Assembly (NCBI GenBank): GCA_918026815.1
Contig: CAKJVC010000198.1
Location: forward strand, 124,001-188,000
DNA from: Chalara sp. BL73
Lineage: Eukaryota; Ascomycota; Leotiomycetes; Helotiales
DNA: 64,000 nt
Direction of reading: 5' to 3'
The notes under the pieces are model-generated. The model did not search any database. It had not been told where the DNA came from and worked only from the letters and a program-made list of their open reading frames with translations. Shown here one piece after another: positions 1-11,500 of the stretch; position 1 is the first letter of the stretch; each line of letters starts with the position of its first letter. Both the position numbers and the translations under genes were made by a program.

Positions 1-1781
1 AGCATACCGCGCTGGGTATACCGTGATGGCAGCTAGGAGAGCGGGGGTGTCACATATCTGCCTTCTCGCCTGACACTCATAACTCTCCATCCAGCCCTCC
101 TTGCCCTGCCCTGAAACACTGACGCTGAAGCATATGGAACTCTGACCACAGGTATCATAAAAAGCATCCGTATTGTAGGATGCTTTAGTAAACAGTTCGC
201 TAGCTCCTATCCCCTCACGTCATATCGACTTAACGAGTATTTAATGATGAAAACCTAGGGTATGCTCTTTATCTGTTGGGTAAGAGCGTCGAAGTAGGTA
301 TGAGGTATCGCTGGAAACAGATCCTCTTTCCTCATTTATAATCTTCCACCCTTTCCTCTGAATCAATCCCTTCTGCTCAATATGCTTGGACTTCCTCCCT
401 TGACACTGCCATAACACGTCGATACGGCGCGTAGGGTTCCCGTACTCTTTCTATCTCGTTCGGAATATCCATGTAACCCCAGCGATAAGCTGTTACGATC
501 ATCGCAACAGGTTACGCCTTAGGGGCCTGAGGCTCGGTAAGCTTGGCTTATACAGAGAGCCATTGACGATATACAGAAAATGTGCTTGATGTTCACATAT
601 AGTCGGCGTGGTTTTCGGATTTATAAAATTACAATTGAATGCTAGAAATAAGTATTTAGTAGTCGAAAAATAATCAGCAGAAATCCGTTTTTGGCTCTAC
701 TCTTGCGCTAAGTAGGGAATGATCGGCAGAGCTAAGCCCTACCCCCCCACAAAACATAGCAGGGACAAAATTCCACCCAACAAGGAATAGCGTCTTCGAC
801 TCTGAACCAGACTTGACACATTCCAGAATCTTCTTTTATGTGATAACGTGTCGAAAAGGTCTCCACAAGAAAGCGATAATGCCGGGCTAAATCATGATAT
901 GTGTTGGTATCAAAAGAGCCTTCAGTAAGTGGTAAATTTAAAAAGAAAAGCGCTTGATTTGATTAACATTTTTCAATTCGTCTTACAATCCAATGTGACT
1001 ATAGTCCTTGACGCGTTTCCGTTACTTCGTAGTGTGCATTGCCGCAAGTGCGGTTGCTTCTGCTTTAGCGCAGACGAGAAGCTAAAAAGTGTGCTGCTTT
1101 GTAGTAGTGAGTCTGTACAAGAGGTTGGATAAGTCATTTACCCGCCAAAAGTCTGATAGTTCCTTTCCCTAAAAATTACTTCAAGGACAAGAACATGTTA
1201 TATTCTGGTGGTGATAACAACTTCCAACAGTTGGTAGAATTGATATGACCTTGGGTTTGTCCCTGTTCTCTGCGCTTATTTCTGCACCCATCTTCTCTAC
1301 ATCTATGCCACATCCAAGCTACGGAACTGGCGACATTACTCGAAATCACCCATATATTTCAGCCCGCTGCCCGCAGATGCGGTGAAGTTGATGATTCCGA
1401 GGAATGAGAAAACCACAAGATGGTCGAATTCCTCGATAAAGACAGGGTTATTATAGGTTTGTAAAGTTGAGACCCTCTCAAGCTAGCTGTGGGATAGAGC
1501 TTCTGATGTAGGCTTGAATAACGAGTGGGTCCCCGTCCATATCGCTTCTACAGGAGTCATCAATAGTGGAGTTCTTGGGTGGGTCGGTACAAATGTTCTC
1601 CGATTCGACTAAGGGTGGCGCGCGCTGATATATTTACCTTGTTAATGTTTTCATTTAGCGCGCGTCAACATTTGACGCTGTGGAGAAATGTATAAGTTCA
1701 GTCGTTTTCCAGATTCTTCTATCGTTCAGAAGATCAAAACCAAAAATCTATTTTATTAAACAATATTTTTTCGGGATTGGT
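1..1781. other. No supported gene; AT-rich sequence
   Basis: I see no recognisable coding region here. The longest open stretch with an ATG (929-1132, plus strand, 67 codons) resembles no family I know and lacks convincing signals. Short GC-only runs (GCGCGC near 1618 and 1659) sit in otherwise AT-rich sequence. The texture is that of gene-poor fungal accessory DNA. Confidence 0.5.
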
Positions 1782-2330
1782 ATGACCTCGGAACCTATAA
1801 CTCCTAGACAGTGGCCAAAAGATGATCTCGCCGAGAAGCAATCAAACTTCGCTCAATGACCCTTCTAAAAAAGGCATGCGAATTTTCCATGATTCAAGGA
1901 TATGCAGTAGCCAGTATGACGTTGAGGATTGGAGATCAAACATTGAAATACCGGGCACCAGGGTTTACACAACAGAGGATTTTCTCAGCCGGGCGCAAAG
2001 TTCTGAGGAGCCACTAGAGAATTCTCAATTAGCTTCCAGTAGCGAGCTCCATGGAGTTGATGTTGTGCCTGATGGCCATGTGGATACCGAAAGTGAAACT
2101 CAATTTTCGGGGGCTGAATTTACTACAGCATCAATATTCTGCACGCCAGATCGTGATCCTAATGCTGTTCCTTAAAGGACATTTCCAGCCTCTCCTGCAG
2201 TCAGCTTAAACAACATACTATCACCGGAAAGTATGTACAACAACGGCGTCAGGGGAGGCTCTTATGATCTCATAAGAACTCAGCTGGAAGAGGCCGAACC
2301 GCAAAAGCAGTCAGAAAAAGCTCAAGCTTG
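1782..2330 (+). pseudogene. Relic or unresolved hypothetical ORF
   Basis: An ATG at 1782 opens a frame starting MTSEPITPRQWPKDDL that stops after 25 codons. An overlapping frame (1822-2175, 117 codons) then carries Ser/Asp/Glu-rich protein-like sequence, and the same frame continues past its stop with plausible residues to about 2330. The pattern suggests a frameshifted and nonsense-mutated gene, or exons I cannot join. The family is not recognised; the composition would suit a disordered regulatory protein, but that is a guess. Confidence 0.25.
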
Positions 2331-2945
2331 AATATGAAAAGAGCGCCAATAAAAGTCAAATCAGAATAGGTCATAGACGATTACCTTGCGAAACATGCTC
2401 CAACATGGCGGTCACGCTCACAGCAAAGAAGATGAGCGGGATACATGCATTTGTCGACCCTAGAGACAATTTTCCTATATAAGCATTGAAAAATTATTGC
2501 TTTTAGATATTGACCCATGATATACTCTCATTCATGATTTGGTGCCTCTCTATGTGTAGTTATCGTACAGTGGCTCCACTTTTCGATGCTCAGATGATTT
2601 TTTTTTCGCGCGCGGTTATGACAAGTTTGCGTATATTCGCTATCCAATAAGATTAAAGAGATCTCTTCTCCGGGAGAAGTCGTTTAATGACAATGATTCG
2701 TCGACTCTGAGAAACCTGAGCGTTCATCCACGCTAGTAGCACAATTGGTACCTTCAATTACGCCGTCTCCGTATCTAGGCTGATCCGCGGGCTTGCGATT
2801 GTGTTGAGATGTATAGATCAGCCTCAAGGATAGCATCGTTCCTGTCAGCGGCAACGAGTTTGGCGACAATTTGAGAGGCTAATTCGGGTTCGGTAGGGCA
2901 TCTTGGTATGAAGCTGAGCTTCGGAATATACACAATCGCCCTGTC
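2331..2945. other. Intergenic, nothing recognised
   Basis: No supported coding region. It holds a T8 run followed by a CG-rich hexamer (near 2590-2606) and short minus-strand open frames without family resemblance. Confidence 0.5.
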
Positions 2946-3064
2946 CTCTCCCCCCCTAAATAATGTAATAGCGCGCTCCACAGGTGCTATACAAATAAGC
3001 GGTCTCAGCCAATTCGCGCATTGGAATTGGACCCACCGCATAACATTTATTTAGGGGGGGAGAG
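2946..3064. repeat. 119-bp inverted-repeat element, MITE-like
   Basis: The left end (from 2946) reads CTCTCCCCCCCTAAATAATG. The right end (to 3064), read on the other strand, is the same apart from one extra A in the AAATAAA part. The arms are about 20 nt and enclose about 80 nt with no coding potential. Short arms around a tiny non-coding core are typical of non-autonomous DNA transposons. I see no clear target-site duplication, so mobility is inferred. Confidence 0.5.
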
Positions 3065-3220
3065 TAGGGTAGCAATGCCAAGATGTCTTGATTGCCTGAG
3101 GCGGGACGTCTCGTCTTCAGCTGGGAGGCTGGTCTTTCTCCCAGACCTTGTCGAACCCCTCGTCTCTGTGTAGGATGTTGAGTGGTTAGTATCATCGCAA
3201 AATCTAGAGCACCAAGTAAC

Positions 3221-3540
3221 ATGACGGCCTTACACAAGACCTTCAAATATGAGCCTCTATCGGCTACTTCGGAGAGCCTCCGGCTTCTTCAACTCCATCC
3301 AAGCTCAGATCTGGATGCCGAAATCGTAATAACTGTCTTCAATCCATCCCTGACCCATCATCCCATCTACGAAGCACTCTCCTATATCTGGGGCCCCCAA
3401 CTTTACACACAATTAAAGTCAATGGCTACGTCTTTACCGTAACTCAGAACTTCAAAGTTGCCCTCCAGTATTTACGCCTGCCGAATCGAGCAACGACACT
3501 CTGGAAAGATCGAAGATTGTCTTATCTGAAACGAAAGTGA
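3221..3540 (+). pseudogene. Truncated, frameshifted HET-domain gene remnant
   Basis: The frame from the ATG at 3221 resembles the start of a fungal heterokaryon-incompatibility (HET) protein, including the motif YEALSYIWG at about 3370-3396, which begins the HET domain. That frame stops at 3442. HET-like sequence (a segment ending in LQYLRLPNRATTLW) continues in another frame right after a C5 run near 3400 and ends at the TGA at 3538-3540. The rest of the HET domain (CINQ, GWTLQE-type motifs) is missing. I read it as a decayed 5' fragment of a HET gene, probably produced by duplication and loss. It lies 150 bp from the inverted-repeat element. Confidence 0.7.
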
Positions 3541-4625
3541 GGCACAGAATCATCCGTTGAAAGCCCGGCGCCAAATTAATCTCATATCATGGCGCTACCG
3601 CAACTTTGATTAAGTATGGCCACTAAAGCGATCGGCGGTAGGGGCTCGATTTGAGGTTTATAACTATTCTAATTGTGGCATCGATCTATGCGTGGCTTCG
3701 GACACTAAGAAAACTTGCGCGGGAACGTTGCCAAAGCCGCAGCTCCTATGCTGTATAGATTTTATGATTAACGCCCCAACAAAAAAGAGATGCGTGCCAC
3801 TACCAGTTAAGCAGGAAAGGGGTTCCAACTATTTTATTAGTCACAATATTTGATAATATACACCATTTTATATATACAATTTTGTGTCTTGAAAGCATCT
3901 TACACTACGTGCCAACGGCCCAGTTTTGTGGATGTCTTTCGTGCCGAGTTGTTGAATGCCGTGAAACTTTTCTTTTCTTTTTCTTGTTTCATGCTCGGAG
4001 AAGATATCCATAGTTATTCATGCTTAGACGCCGTGGCTAAACTTCCCGATATATCAAACTGCCCAATTGCTGCCGTGTGTAACCACCTTTGCCGCGCGAT
4101 AGTGTTCACGGCAAACTCATTTCTTATTTCGCAGTCTACTGCACGACTCGATGAAGCGGCCTTCTGGTCATTGGCAAATCTCGCAAAGCTCTCATCAGCA
4201 CGGCAGCTCGACAAAGCTGCTATTGGTAATAATTATATTCTTATAATAGGGATATGTCTTACCGCGGCCACTGAAAATACAACCGTGAAACGTAAAAGGG
4301 CTGCAACGCATATCTGAGTTTGTTTCGAATATTTCTCCGCGCCTTGTCCAGTCTTCTAATTATACTGAAAAATCTCCAAAGGGAACGTTCAAGAGAAATT
4401 GACACGCGCACATCCGAAGATCGCCCCTCGCCCTAAAGACTCTTAGGACCATCATTTGGTGATTGGGTCATTTTCCTATCTTCTACTTAATATAGACTCA
4501 TTCGTCAATCAAGGCTTGTGCCACTCTGATGCGGCCGTGAGTATGGCGGAAGATATATAATAACAGATGAAGCCCCATCTACCAACAAGTCAAAAGCACG
4601 GATTTCAACAACTCAATACATCACC
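3541..4625. other. Intergenic region with promoter of the membrane-protein gene
   Basis: An open frame at 3850-4317 (155 codons) has no recognisable domain and shares its span with an antisense frame, so I do not call it. Near 4551-4560 there is a TATA-like ATATATAATAA about 70 bp before the next start codon, followed by an A/C-rich leader ending CATCACCATGCC, a strong fungal start context. Confidence 0.45.
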
Positions 4626-6013
4626 ATGCCACAAGACATTTCGTTCATCGAACACTGCAAAGCCCACGGAAAAGTGGTCTCCGATATCGACTGCCAGATC
4701 TTTTCCAGTTCAGTCAGCGACAACGTGACTCGCTTTGGTAGCATCTTCCAGAGAAAGTTCGAAGGGAATCCTGATATCGCTGGTGCTGGGGTAAATACAT
4801 CAATAATTATATACGAAATTTTATGATTGGGGCTTACCCTCAGTAGGTATTCAGGTCATTCACGATTCTCAGTATTATAGTCATGGCTATGGGTCTCCCA
4901 TTAGGGGCGCTTCGTCTTTGGTCTTTGTGGTGCTACCGAAGGTATTCCGAGATATTAACTACCTTGTTCAGATCTATAATGACACTATCTTACAGGGAGC
5001 CATATCGGTATCGTGCGTCTATGCACATCTCTAATACTGCCCACAACTTCATCGATGGTCTTATTCTCTCCTCTGCGGACACACAGCTTCTCTTGATACT
5101 TGCAATTGGGTCCGCGTTCTTTTCGACGGAAAGATGCAACATTTCCCTCTACCATTACCTTGTACTATACCACATGGTATGCATTGGATTATGGACGATG
5201 ATACTAGCCTTGGTTCTTTCTCGAAGCTTATTCAAATCTCCTATCTCGTCAGTGGCCCGATTCATCGTATGGGCTCTATGCATATATTCCCTGAGCAAGA
5301 ATGTTATTCGGCAACAAATGAGTGTCAACACCCCTTCGGGCCAGCAAGAAATTGACGGCCTAGATCGCGTGCCAGGAGATGGTCAACGCGATAGCCTACT
5401 CATCCTACCCGCCTATTGTGTCTTATTACCTTCCAGCACGGTTTCTAACCTAACAAGCCCAGTATCCAACCTAACAGAGACTCAAAGAATTAGCTTAACT
5501 AACACTGGGAAAAAACGCGAGCTTGTTGGTCAATTTTCTTTTCTTTTACCCATGGTCGTGGCTACGTATTTAGTCTTTGTTTGGAGCTTTATTACTAAAT
5601 GCACAGGCATGTTAAGCGCCTATAACAGGGCGCCGCCTTTTGATCACGTGGCTCAAAACAGGAATTCAAAATGGCGATTGATGTTCTTCCCTCTTCCAGC
5701 TAAAGTTATTGTATGGATTGTATCACTTTTCTTTATCATTTACAATTGGGTGATTATTGGCGATTTGCGTAGATGGGTCGATCAAAGTATTTGGTTAGAG
5801 CGAGATAAAGGGGGAAATCCAGAAAGCAGTTTTCGAGGAGTTGGGCAGGTAGCTCCTCTTGCTGCGTTAGGATTTATATTTTTTGCAATTTCTGGTGGGA
5901 TTTGGGAGCTTATAATTCAAAAGTGGCCAAAGTTAGAATGCGGCGATTATAAGGATGAGTATAGAAGTAAAAGAAGTCAAGAGGCGGCAGATGATTCTAT
6001 TCCCCTAACGTAA
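4626..6013 (+). CDS. Multipass integral membrane protein, fungal-specific, unknown function
   Basis: Two exons, 4626-4790 and 4847-6013, separated by a 56-nt GT-AG intron that keeps the frame, give 443 residues. The N-terminal exon is soluble, Cys-containing, and ends NPDIAGAG, a pattern found at the start of a family of uncharacterised fungal membrane proteins in which it precedes the first helix. The rest holds about seven hydrophobic stretches, for example FTILSIIVMAMGLPLGAL, LLILAIGSAFF, MVCIGLWTMILALVL, FSFLLPMVVATYLVFVW and VIVWIVSLFFIIYNWVII, with a polar loop of about 80 residues in the middle and a charged C-terminal tail. No signal peptide is needed. The start is supported by the TATA-like box and the CACCATG context. 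No enzymatic motif is visible, so a transport or sensing role would be a guess. Confidence 0.75.
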
Positions 6014-7259
6014 TAACCTAGCTTAAAGCCTACTTTTATTTCAGGACGAGTTTCTGTTAAAAAATTAGTAAAATGATATGTATATTAGGCAATCTCCATC
6101 TTCTAGCTAGAGGGGGTTAGGGTTTTGGTAGAATAGGAGTGTGATGCGAGACTCTGGGATGCTTGGGAAATGAAGAAATTAATTAGAAGATGGCAGAAGC
6201 CCTTAACTGTGAGACGGAGATAGTAAAATGGATATAGGATTTGGCAATATGAAGAATGGCAATTTTCAAATATTTATAGTAATATTCATATGACAAATAA
6301 GGTCTTGAAAATTCCCCTGACCAAATCACACGGCTGTTAAGTCAGACCCAGGGCTGTGATAGTTTATATGCGTAAATTTAAGAATTTTGATTCTTTTAAT
6401 AATAATTGTATTAACTTTTTTATACTGCTTTTAATTAAAATTTTAACTAATGTGAATAATCCGTTGTTTTAAGCGCTGTCGAAGCTTACCGGGTTTCATA
6501 ACTTGTTTAAATAAAAAAAGTTACGTGGCTTTCAGAAAGTATAAAGCAAACGAGTATCAATTGCTGAAAGTTGTAAAACCTAAACTACAGGAGAGAATCC
6601 CTTTACTTATAGAGGTGTGATACCCACATATCAACACACTGATACCTACAGGTGCTTACTGGTGCCTACAGGTGCCTACAATAGACTGTAGGTATGGTCC
6701 TTAGACCTAACCTGCTCAACAATATGCCAGATTCCTTTTGATCCTTCTATAGAAAGGCATGCATTTTAAAATCAAATATTCTGTATTATTATTATTTTAG
6801 AGCGATCTTGGCCGATCATGATATCTTTTATTTAACTAGATGCTCACAAATGAAAACAGGTTTGTTTGTGGCTCAGCTATTTTCCGTGCCATGATTCCTA
6901 CGGGAAATGTGTTTACTTCGGCTCATGATCCTTACACTCAGATGGCGAAGTCTCAAGCTTCCAATAAATGGATCAAATTTCCAACAGATCAAACCAGGAA
7001 TATTTCTAAACTTAAAATAATCGTTTAGTTAGTTTGGTTTTTGCTAAACGAACCAACAGTGAATAGATTAAATGTGGCGGTGAAGATCAAAAAAAAAAGA
7101 CAATAGAATACTACTATGACTGATCCTGAAGCTCCTACGCCTTGGCCAATGACCTACCAACTTCAAATGGTTTAATGATTGCATTAACTCTTCTGAACTC
7201 TGCGAAATTGGCCTTTCAATAAATTTATTGTCGCATCACTCGCAGAACCCAGGCGGCGA
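6014..7259. other. AT-rich intergenic with short CCTACAGGTG tandem repeats
   Basis: No supported gene. Near 6649-6680 the unit CCTACAGGTG(C) recurs imperfectly three to four times (CCTACAGGTGCTTACTGGTG and on), followed at about 6686 by an inverted CTGTAGG copy. A 62-codon open frame at 6840-7028 has no family resemblance. The long A/T runs could reflect mutated repeat DNA. Confidence 0.5.
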
Positions 7260-8252
7260 TTAAACCGTTTCTACTCCCGTCCTACGTATTGTAAAATACG
7301 TCATTAAGTGCGGCGGGTCCTGAGGTTTCCTAATGTACCAAGGGGGAAGAGGAATATCTTCTTCTCCTGTCTCGACTATATCCCACCATTTCTGCTGTAT
7401 GCTGGCCTTCTCTTCTTCAAAGAGGATCTTTGGTGTATAGCCATGCCATAAAATCGTCACCCGTTGGGCAAATTCTTGTCGCAGGCTTTCTAAATAGTCT
7501 GGAAAGTCTGGGAATTGCGTATTGATTAAGTATCCGCTCGAAAATAATCTTGTGCCTGGAATTCTTCTGTTTTTCAAATCCAAGTTCAAAAGAATAGGAG
7601 GTCCATCCGAACCCAAAAGGTGAAAGCAGGCTGGTATCGCTGGATCTAAAACTTTGAGAGATTGAATATATTCTTGATCAATTTGGCGGCGAGGATATTT
7701 CACACGCAGAGGTGGATTTTGTGCTAAGGACTGAACAATATCGAGCGGTAAGTCGTAGTGACGAAGAATGCGTGTTCCGTATCTATCTTGGCAAGAGGGA
7801 ACGGGCATATTGACTTCAATAGACAAATTGCGTAATAAGCTCCGATTATAATCGCCGATACTTTGTAGGAAATAGTAAAGAGGATTCCACACTTCGCCTC
7901 CTTCAAAACAAAAGGTGTTCGATTGATAAAAGCATCTAGCGGCTTCATCAGCGATAATCGGATGGCAGAATAAAATATTCGTAGCTATTTCTTTCAAGAT
8001 GGGATCTTTTTTTTCCACGACATATCCATGAGATATAACAGTTTGACCAGTATCATTTCGCGAAGACTCATAGCCCCGGACTGCAACAGACGACGCAATA
8101 ATTGGCCTCGGTGCAATTAGAACATACTTGTAAACTTGATTACGAAGCTCGAGTGAAAGGTCGAGAAAACATGTAGTGGAGCAAATGGCTAACCTCAAAG
8201 GTTGCCCTTTTTGTCGGACAATTCGGCAAATGCGCTTGCGACTCTTATACAT
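7260..8252 (-). CDS. 2EXR-domain fungal protein
   Basis: A single-exon gene of 330 residues. After a basic N-terminus (MYKSRKRICRIVRQKGQ) comes FLDLSLELRNQVYKYVL at about residues 29-45. This is the LPxELRxxIYxxxL signature of the 2EXR domain, an F-box-resembling motif greatly expanded in filamentous ascomycetes. The middle part (YQSNTFCFEGGEVWNPLYYFLQSIG, about 110-134) fits the usual 'fxxxn.F.F' block downstream of that motif. No membrane segment or signal peptide is seen. The function of the family is unknown; links to ubiquitin ligases rest only on F-box resemblance. It is flanked by long AT-rich spacers with no operon-like partner. Confidence 0.8.
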   Translation of the reverse strand: MYKSRKRICRIVRQKGQPLRLAICSTTCFLDLSLELRNQVYKYVLIAPRPIIASSVAVRGYESSRNDTGQTVISHGYVVEKKDPILKEIATNILFCHPIIADEAARCFYQSNTFCFEGGEVWNPLYYFLQSIGDYNRSLLRNLSIEVNMPVPSCQDRYGTRILRHYDLPLDIVQSLAQNPPLRVKYPRRQIDQEYIQSLKVLDPAIPACFHLLGSDGPPILLNLDLKNRRIPGTRLFSSGYLINTQFPDFPDYLESLRQEFAQRVTILWHGYTPKILFEEEKASIQQKWWDIVETGEEDIPLPPWYIRKPQDPPHLMTYFTIRRTGVETV

Positions 8253-10102
8253 GATAACTAGAGACTAGGCAGAAAAAAATTGATTCAAGATTAGCTCTAG
8301 TGAAATAGTCAGGTTGTGGTAATCGGTCGCATCCAAAGGATTCAGTTCTTCGCGGCCAAAAAGGTGGCATTCACTTTTGGGAGGTTGGCTAGTAGTAAAT
8401 TAACATGTATCACAAAGGAATATTTCAAGATAGTTAACAATACCACGGTTAGAGATCAAAAGCCCAATAAATCTAGCCTTGGCTGACCCAGTTCAATACT
8501 ATTGAATACAATAACAAGGTGGCACTTAAGAAATTGGTGTATTTCCTCAGAATACAGGTGACCAACGCCATATTTGAGGAGGCGCTTTGCCCGAGCCTGG
8601 ATGCTGGCACTAAGCTATACAGAGCTTAGTGCCAGCATGATCCGGCCATGGTCAGTCTCAGCCTTTTTTGTGCCTGAGGCTTTGAATAGAAAGCAGAGTC
8701 AGGCCTGATATGTGGCAGAAAAACGCCAAGAAGACGGTAGTTAATCATGGATTCTGGTCTATATTTTAGAGTGTCAAAACATACTTGCCAACAGGTTTCT
8801 GCTCAAAATCTTAAAATTAGTTATCCATTGTGACGACTCTTACTATTTGGTCTACATTGTTGAGACTCTAGGTTTAAAAGTAAAGTCGGTATAGTATACA
8901 TAAAGTATAATATAATCTAGATAAGTGGCCACTGGTTTCGAGCATCACGTGATGGAGTTTGGAGTGCTTGGGACTCCAAAAAGTCTGGGACTTTCGGGAC
9001 TCTATCACTTTTACATACTATATAAGTTGTTAAGTTTTAGTAAATAGGAGCTCCGTGCTCAAATACTTTAGTTACCTGAATATCAGTTATTTAGTTAGCT
9101 TTGTAACATTTTCACTTCTACGTGAAGGACCAGTGTTTAGTCTATTTTCAATATCCAGTGCCAACTCAACGAGCTCCAAGCCTCATACAAGTACCCAAAG
9201 CTACCCAGAACGTTGCACTTGCACACAGCAAACTCCGCGAACCGTTCTCCCATCCTATTACCCTGCACCTATCGGGCTTTCTCTTTCGACCACCACGACA
9301 GCAAGGGGTATTTCAAGAAATAGCAGCATCCAATGGCCTGTAGCAGGGTTATGCATGACTGAAACCAAGTGAATATATCCTCTGTGGTTGCTTTGTCCGC
9401 TCTAGTTCCTTGTTTCCTAATTCTCCCCTAGTGCCGGGAATTATACCCGTAGTCTGAGTTTGCCAACGGATCGTGCCGATTAGTAGCATCTGTATATTTC
9501 CACTCAAACGTAGGGAGCAAGTTAAGCGTGTAAGTAAAAGCTGCAGAACGGGCCAACCCACATACGCTATCCCTCATCTCTGTTAAACACCGTTGAGCCT
9601 CATTTTCTCATTAGCCGTGTTCCTTCCACTTCGCCATCCTTAGAAAGCGCCTCTTCAGCAGCCGTCACATCTGGGCATGTCTACTTTCCCTTGCTGGACC
9701 TGGAGGTCTTCTGACATTCCCAGACTCAGAGATTTACAAAAACTACCAGGACGTTTACCTCGGCGTGATTCTTGGAATTTTTGGCCTGTTGGATTTATAC
9801 GAAGTATGTATTTATAGAATCCCAGCACTAGCGTGATAAAAGCTTAGATTAATGGATTAGTAGACTTATTATTCACAACCAAAATTATATCTTGAAACTC
9901 ATTAATTTTAATTATGATTAGTATGATTACATTACATTACATGTAGAGATAAAGAGATAATATACTTGTACACTAGTATCAGAAGGGATTCTTCTGAGAT
10001 GCAATTTGAAATCTCCGAAATCGATCTCTGATACGTTTCACACTGTGCTAAGTTAGCTCCGTCTCGCTTCCTTAAATATCTTCAGAGAATGATCTACTAC
10101 AC
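8253..10102. other. Long intergenic region, one strong hairpin, possible exon scraps
   Basis: Nothing here can be called a gene. Open frames at 9055-9372 and 9349-9561 are low-complexity and overlap in several frames. A short stretch at about 9735-9803 reads like a hydrophobic protein segment (YQDVYLGVILGIFGLLDLYE) followed by GTATGT, which could be one exon of a degraded membrane-protein gene. The 8601-8638 hairpin is listed separately. Confidence 0.4.
8601..8638. repeat. Perfect 16-bp inverted repeat (hairpin)
   Basis: ATGCTGGCACTAAGCT (8601-8616) is followed by the spacer ATACAG and then its exact reverse complement AGCTTAGTGCCAGCAT (8623-8638). It lies 350 bp upstream of the 2EXR gene start and far from other genes. 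It could be a transposon-end remnant or an extruding palindrome; no T-tract follows, so it is not a bacterial-type terminator. Confidence 0.8.
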
Positions 10103-11500
10103 TCACCCCTTCTTTGCCACTTCCCGCTGCCGCTCATGGTACTCAAACAAAGCCCCTTTGCCTTCCTCCTCGTGGCGCTCAATTACTGCAATGTCAAGCA
10201 ATCGCTCAAGGTTCGAAATCAAACCGCTCTTAGCATCGAGAATCGCGTGATCCTGCAGTTGATATATCTCAAACGCGCCTCTAATATGATCGCCAAGTCT
10301 CAGCTCACCGAGCACCTGTCGTAGAATCCTCGTGCCCTCTGCATCGGACATGCCGAATGCAGATCTTGAATCGCAATAGTATGGCCAGTATCCTAGAGAT
10401 GCATGTCTTTTTGATTCAATATAATCTACTGGATAGTTGTCGGTATAGATCTCTTCGAAGCCAATTTTCAACGCTTGATAAAAGGCAAAATCCTTGCCCT
10501 TTTGATAATCGGGCTGTATTTTTGCTTTGCTCTCCTCGTTCAAAAGACCAAGGAGTCCGTATAGCCTATCTCGCGGGTCTGAGCAAGCCCACGTACCGAA
10601 CTTAGTCACGAGTCGGTATACGAGGTCTCCTACTTGAGATTGGAAAGGTTTTATTATGGTTGTAGGTTTTCTAAGGGCGATGGCCATTTCTTCGCGCGTT
10701 TTCATGATCGTCCCTTGAGCTAGAACATCTTTATACGGCCGAGGAACATGACGCAGCCTGTGGGTAATTACCGTCTCTGCTGGACTACGTACCCCCGATA
10801 AGACGCTTTTGGCAACTTCAACAGATTCCGCGTCAGGTAATGCTGTAATACGGGATATCCCTGTAAATAACCCAATAGACAAAGTGGATGGTCCGCACCA
10901 AAGTGACATACTGGAGGCGACTAGTACCTCCTGTACTATCCATATCCTGGTCCAGTAGCGATTATAGCTGATATATCTTAAGGCTTTCAATTGTGCAGCA
11001 CTCCACCTGTAGCAGTCCTTATTCTTAATCTGGCTGAGAGTTTGAACATTGTCGAAATGACTCGCATCTGGATTCCCAAGCCATGCAATAACCTCATTAG
11101 CATTACGGAAAACACGTGCCATTTCCTGGACCTGCGCAGCACGTTCCTGGTAATTGAGCTGGTTGATGCATATTGCGTCAATGAAAAAGAGTCCCGACTC
11201 ATCTTTTGAAGCTGCTGCGGTAAGAAAATCGAAGAGGTTTGAGCGAATGTAGAATGGTTGACCATTGATTTCGATTTCATGAACATCATGAATTGTGTTT
11301 GCATGACCCCATACATATGAGAGCGCTTTGTAATGCCTCGAAGGAAGTTCCTCGATGGCGATGACTTCTAAATCATAGCAAGGAGCATGGGTATCCTGAT
11401 CGTAAGTGATTCGAAGTAATCGAACTTCTGATGATGCGGCGATCGGGGTATGTTTGAATCCGCTGTTAAGATTGGAGATTTTGTCAAGTTCATTATGCAT
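10103..11500 (-). CDS. HET-domain (heterokaryon incompatibility) protein
   Basis: A single exon of 465 residues. The HET domain begins at about residue 55: HYKALSYVWG, then FDFLTAAASKDESGLFFIDAICINQ (the conserved IDAICINQ block), QVQEMARVFRNANEVIAWLG, and TRIWIVQEVLVAS (the W-QE motif). These blocks are in canonical order and uninterrupted. The C-terminal half, with DPRDRLYGLLGLLNEE (about 315-330), matches the usual post-HET 'DPRDkiYallGL' segment. HET proteins trigger cell death when genetically different hyphae fuse, and some act as NLR effector domains. No partner NLR adjoins it. The length is on the short side for the family but no truncation is visible. Confidence 0.9.
   Translation of the reverse strand: MHNELDKISNLNSGFKHTPIAASSEVRLLRITYDQDTHAPCYDLEVIAIEELPSRHYKALSYVWGHANTIHDVHEIEINGQPFYIRSNLFDFLTAAASKDESGLFFIDAICINQLNYQERAAQVQEMARVFRNANEVIAWLGNPDASHFDNVQTLSQIKNKDCYRWSAAQLKALRYISYNRYWTRIWIVQEVLVASSMSLWCGPSTLSIGLFTGISRITALPDAESVEVAKSVLSGVRSPAETVITHRLRHVPRPYKDVLAQGTIMKTREEMAIALRKPTTIIKPFQSQVGDLVYRLVTKFGTWACSDPRDRLYGLLGLLNEESKAKIQPDYQKGKDFAFYQALKIGFEEIYTDNYPVDYIESKRHASLGYWPYYCDSRSAFGMSDAEGTRILRQVLGELRLGDHIRGAFEIYQLQDHAILDAKSGLISNLERLLDIAVIERHEEEGKGALFEYHERQREVAKKG

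Noticed and set aside
3850..4317. A 155-codon ORF
   Set aside because: No domain, no promoter signals, and competing open frames on the other strand. Composition looks like random AT-rich sequence.
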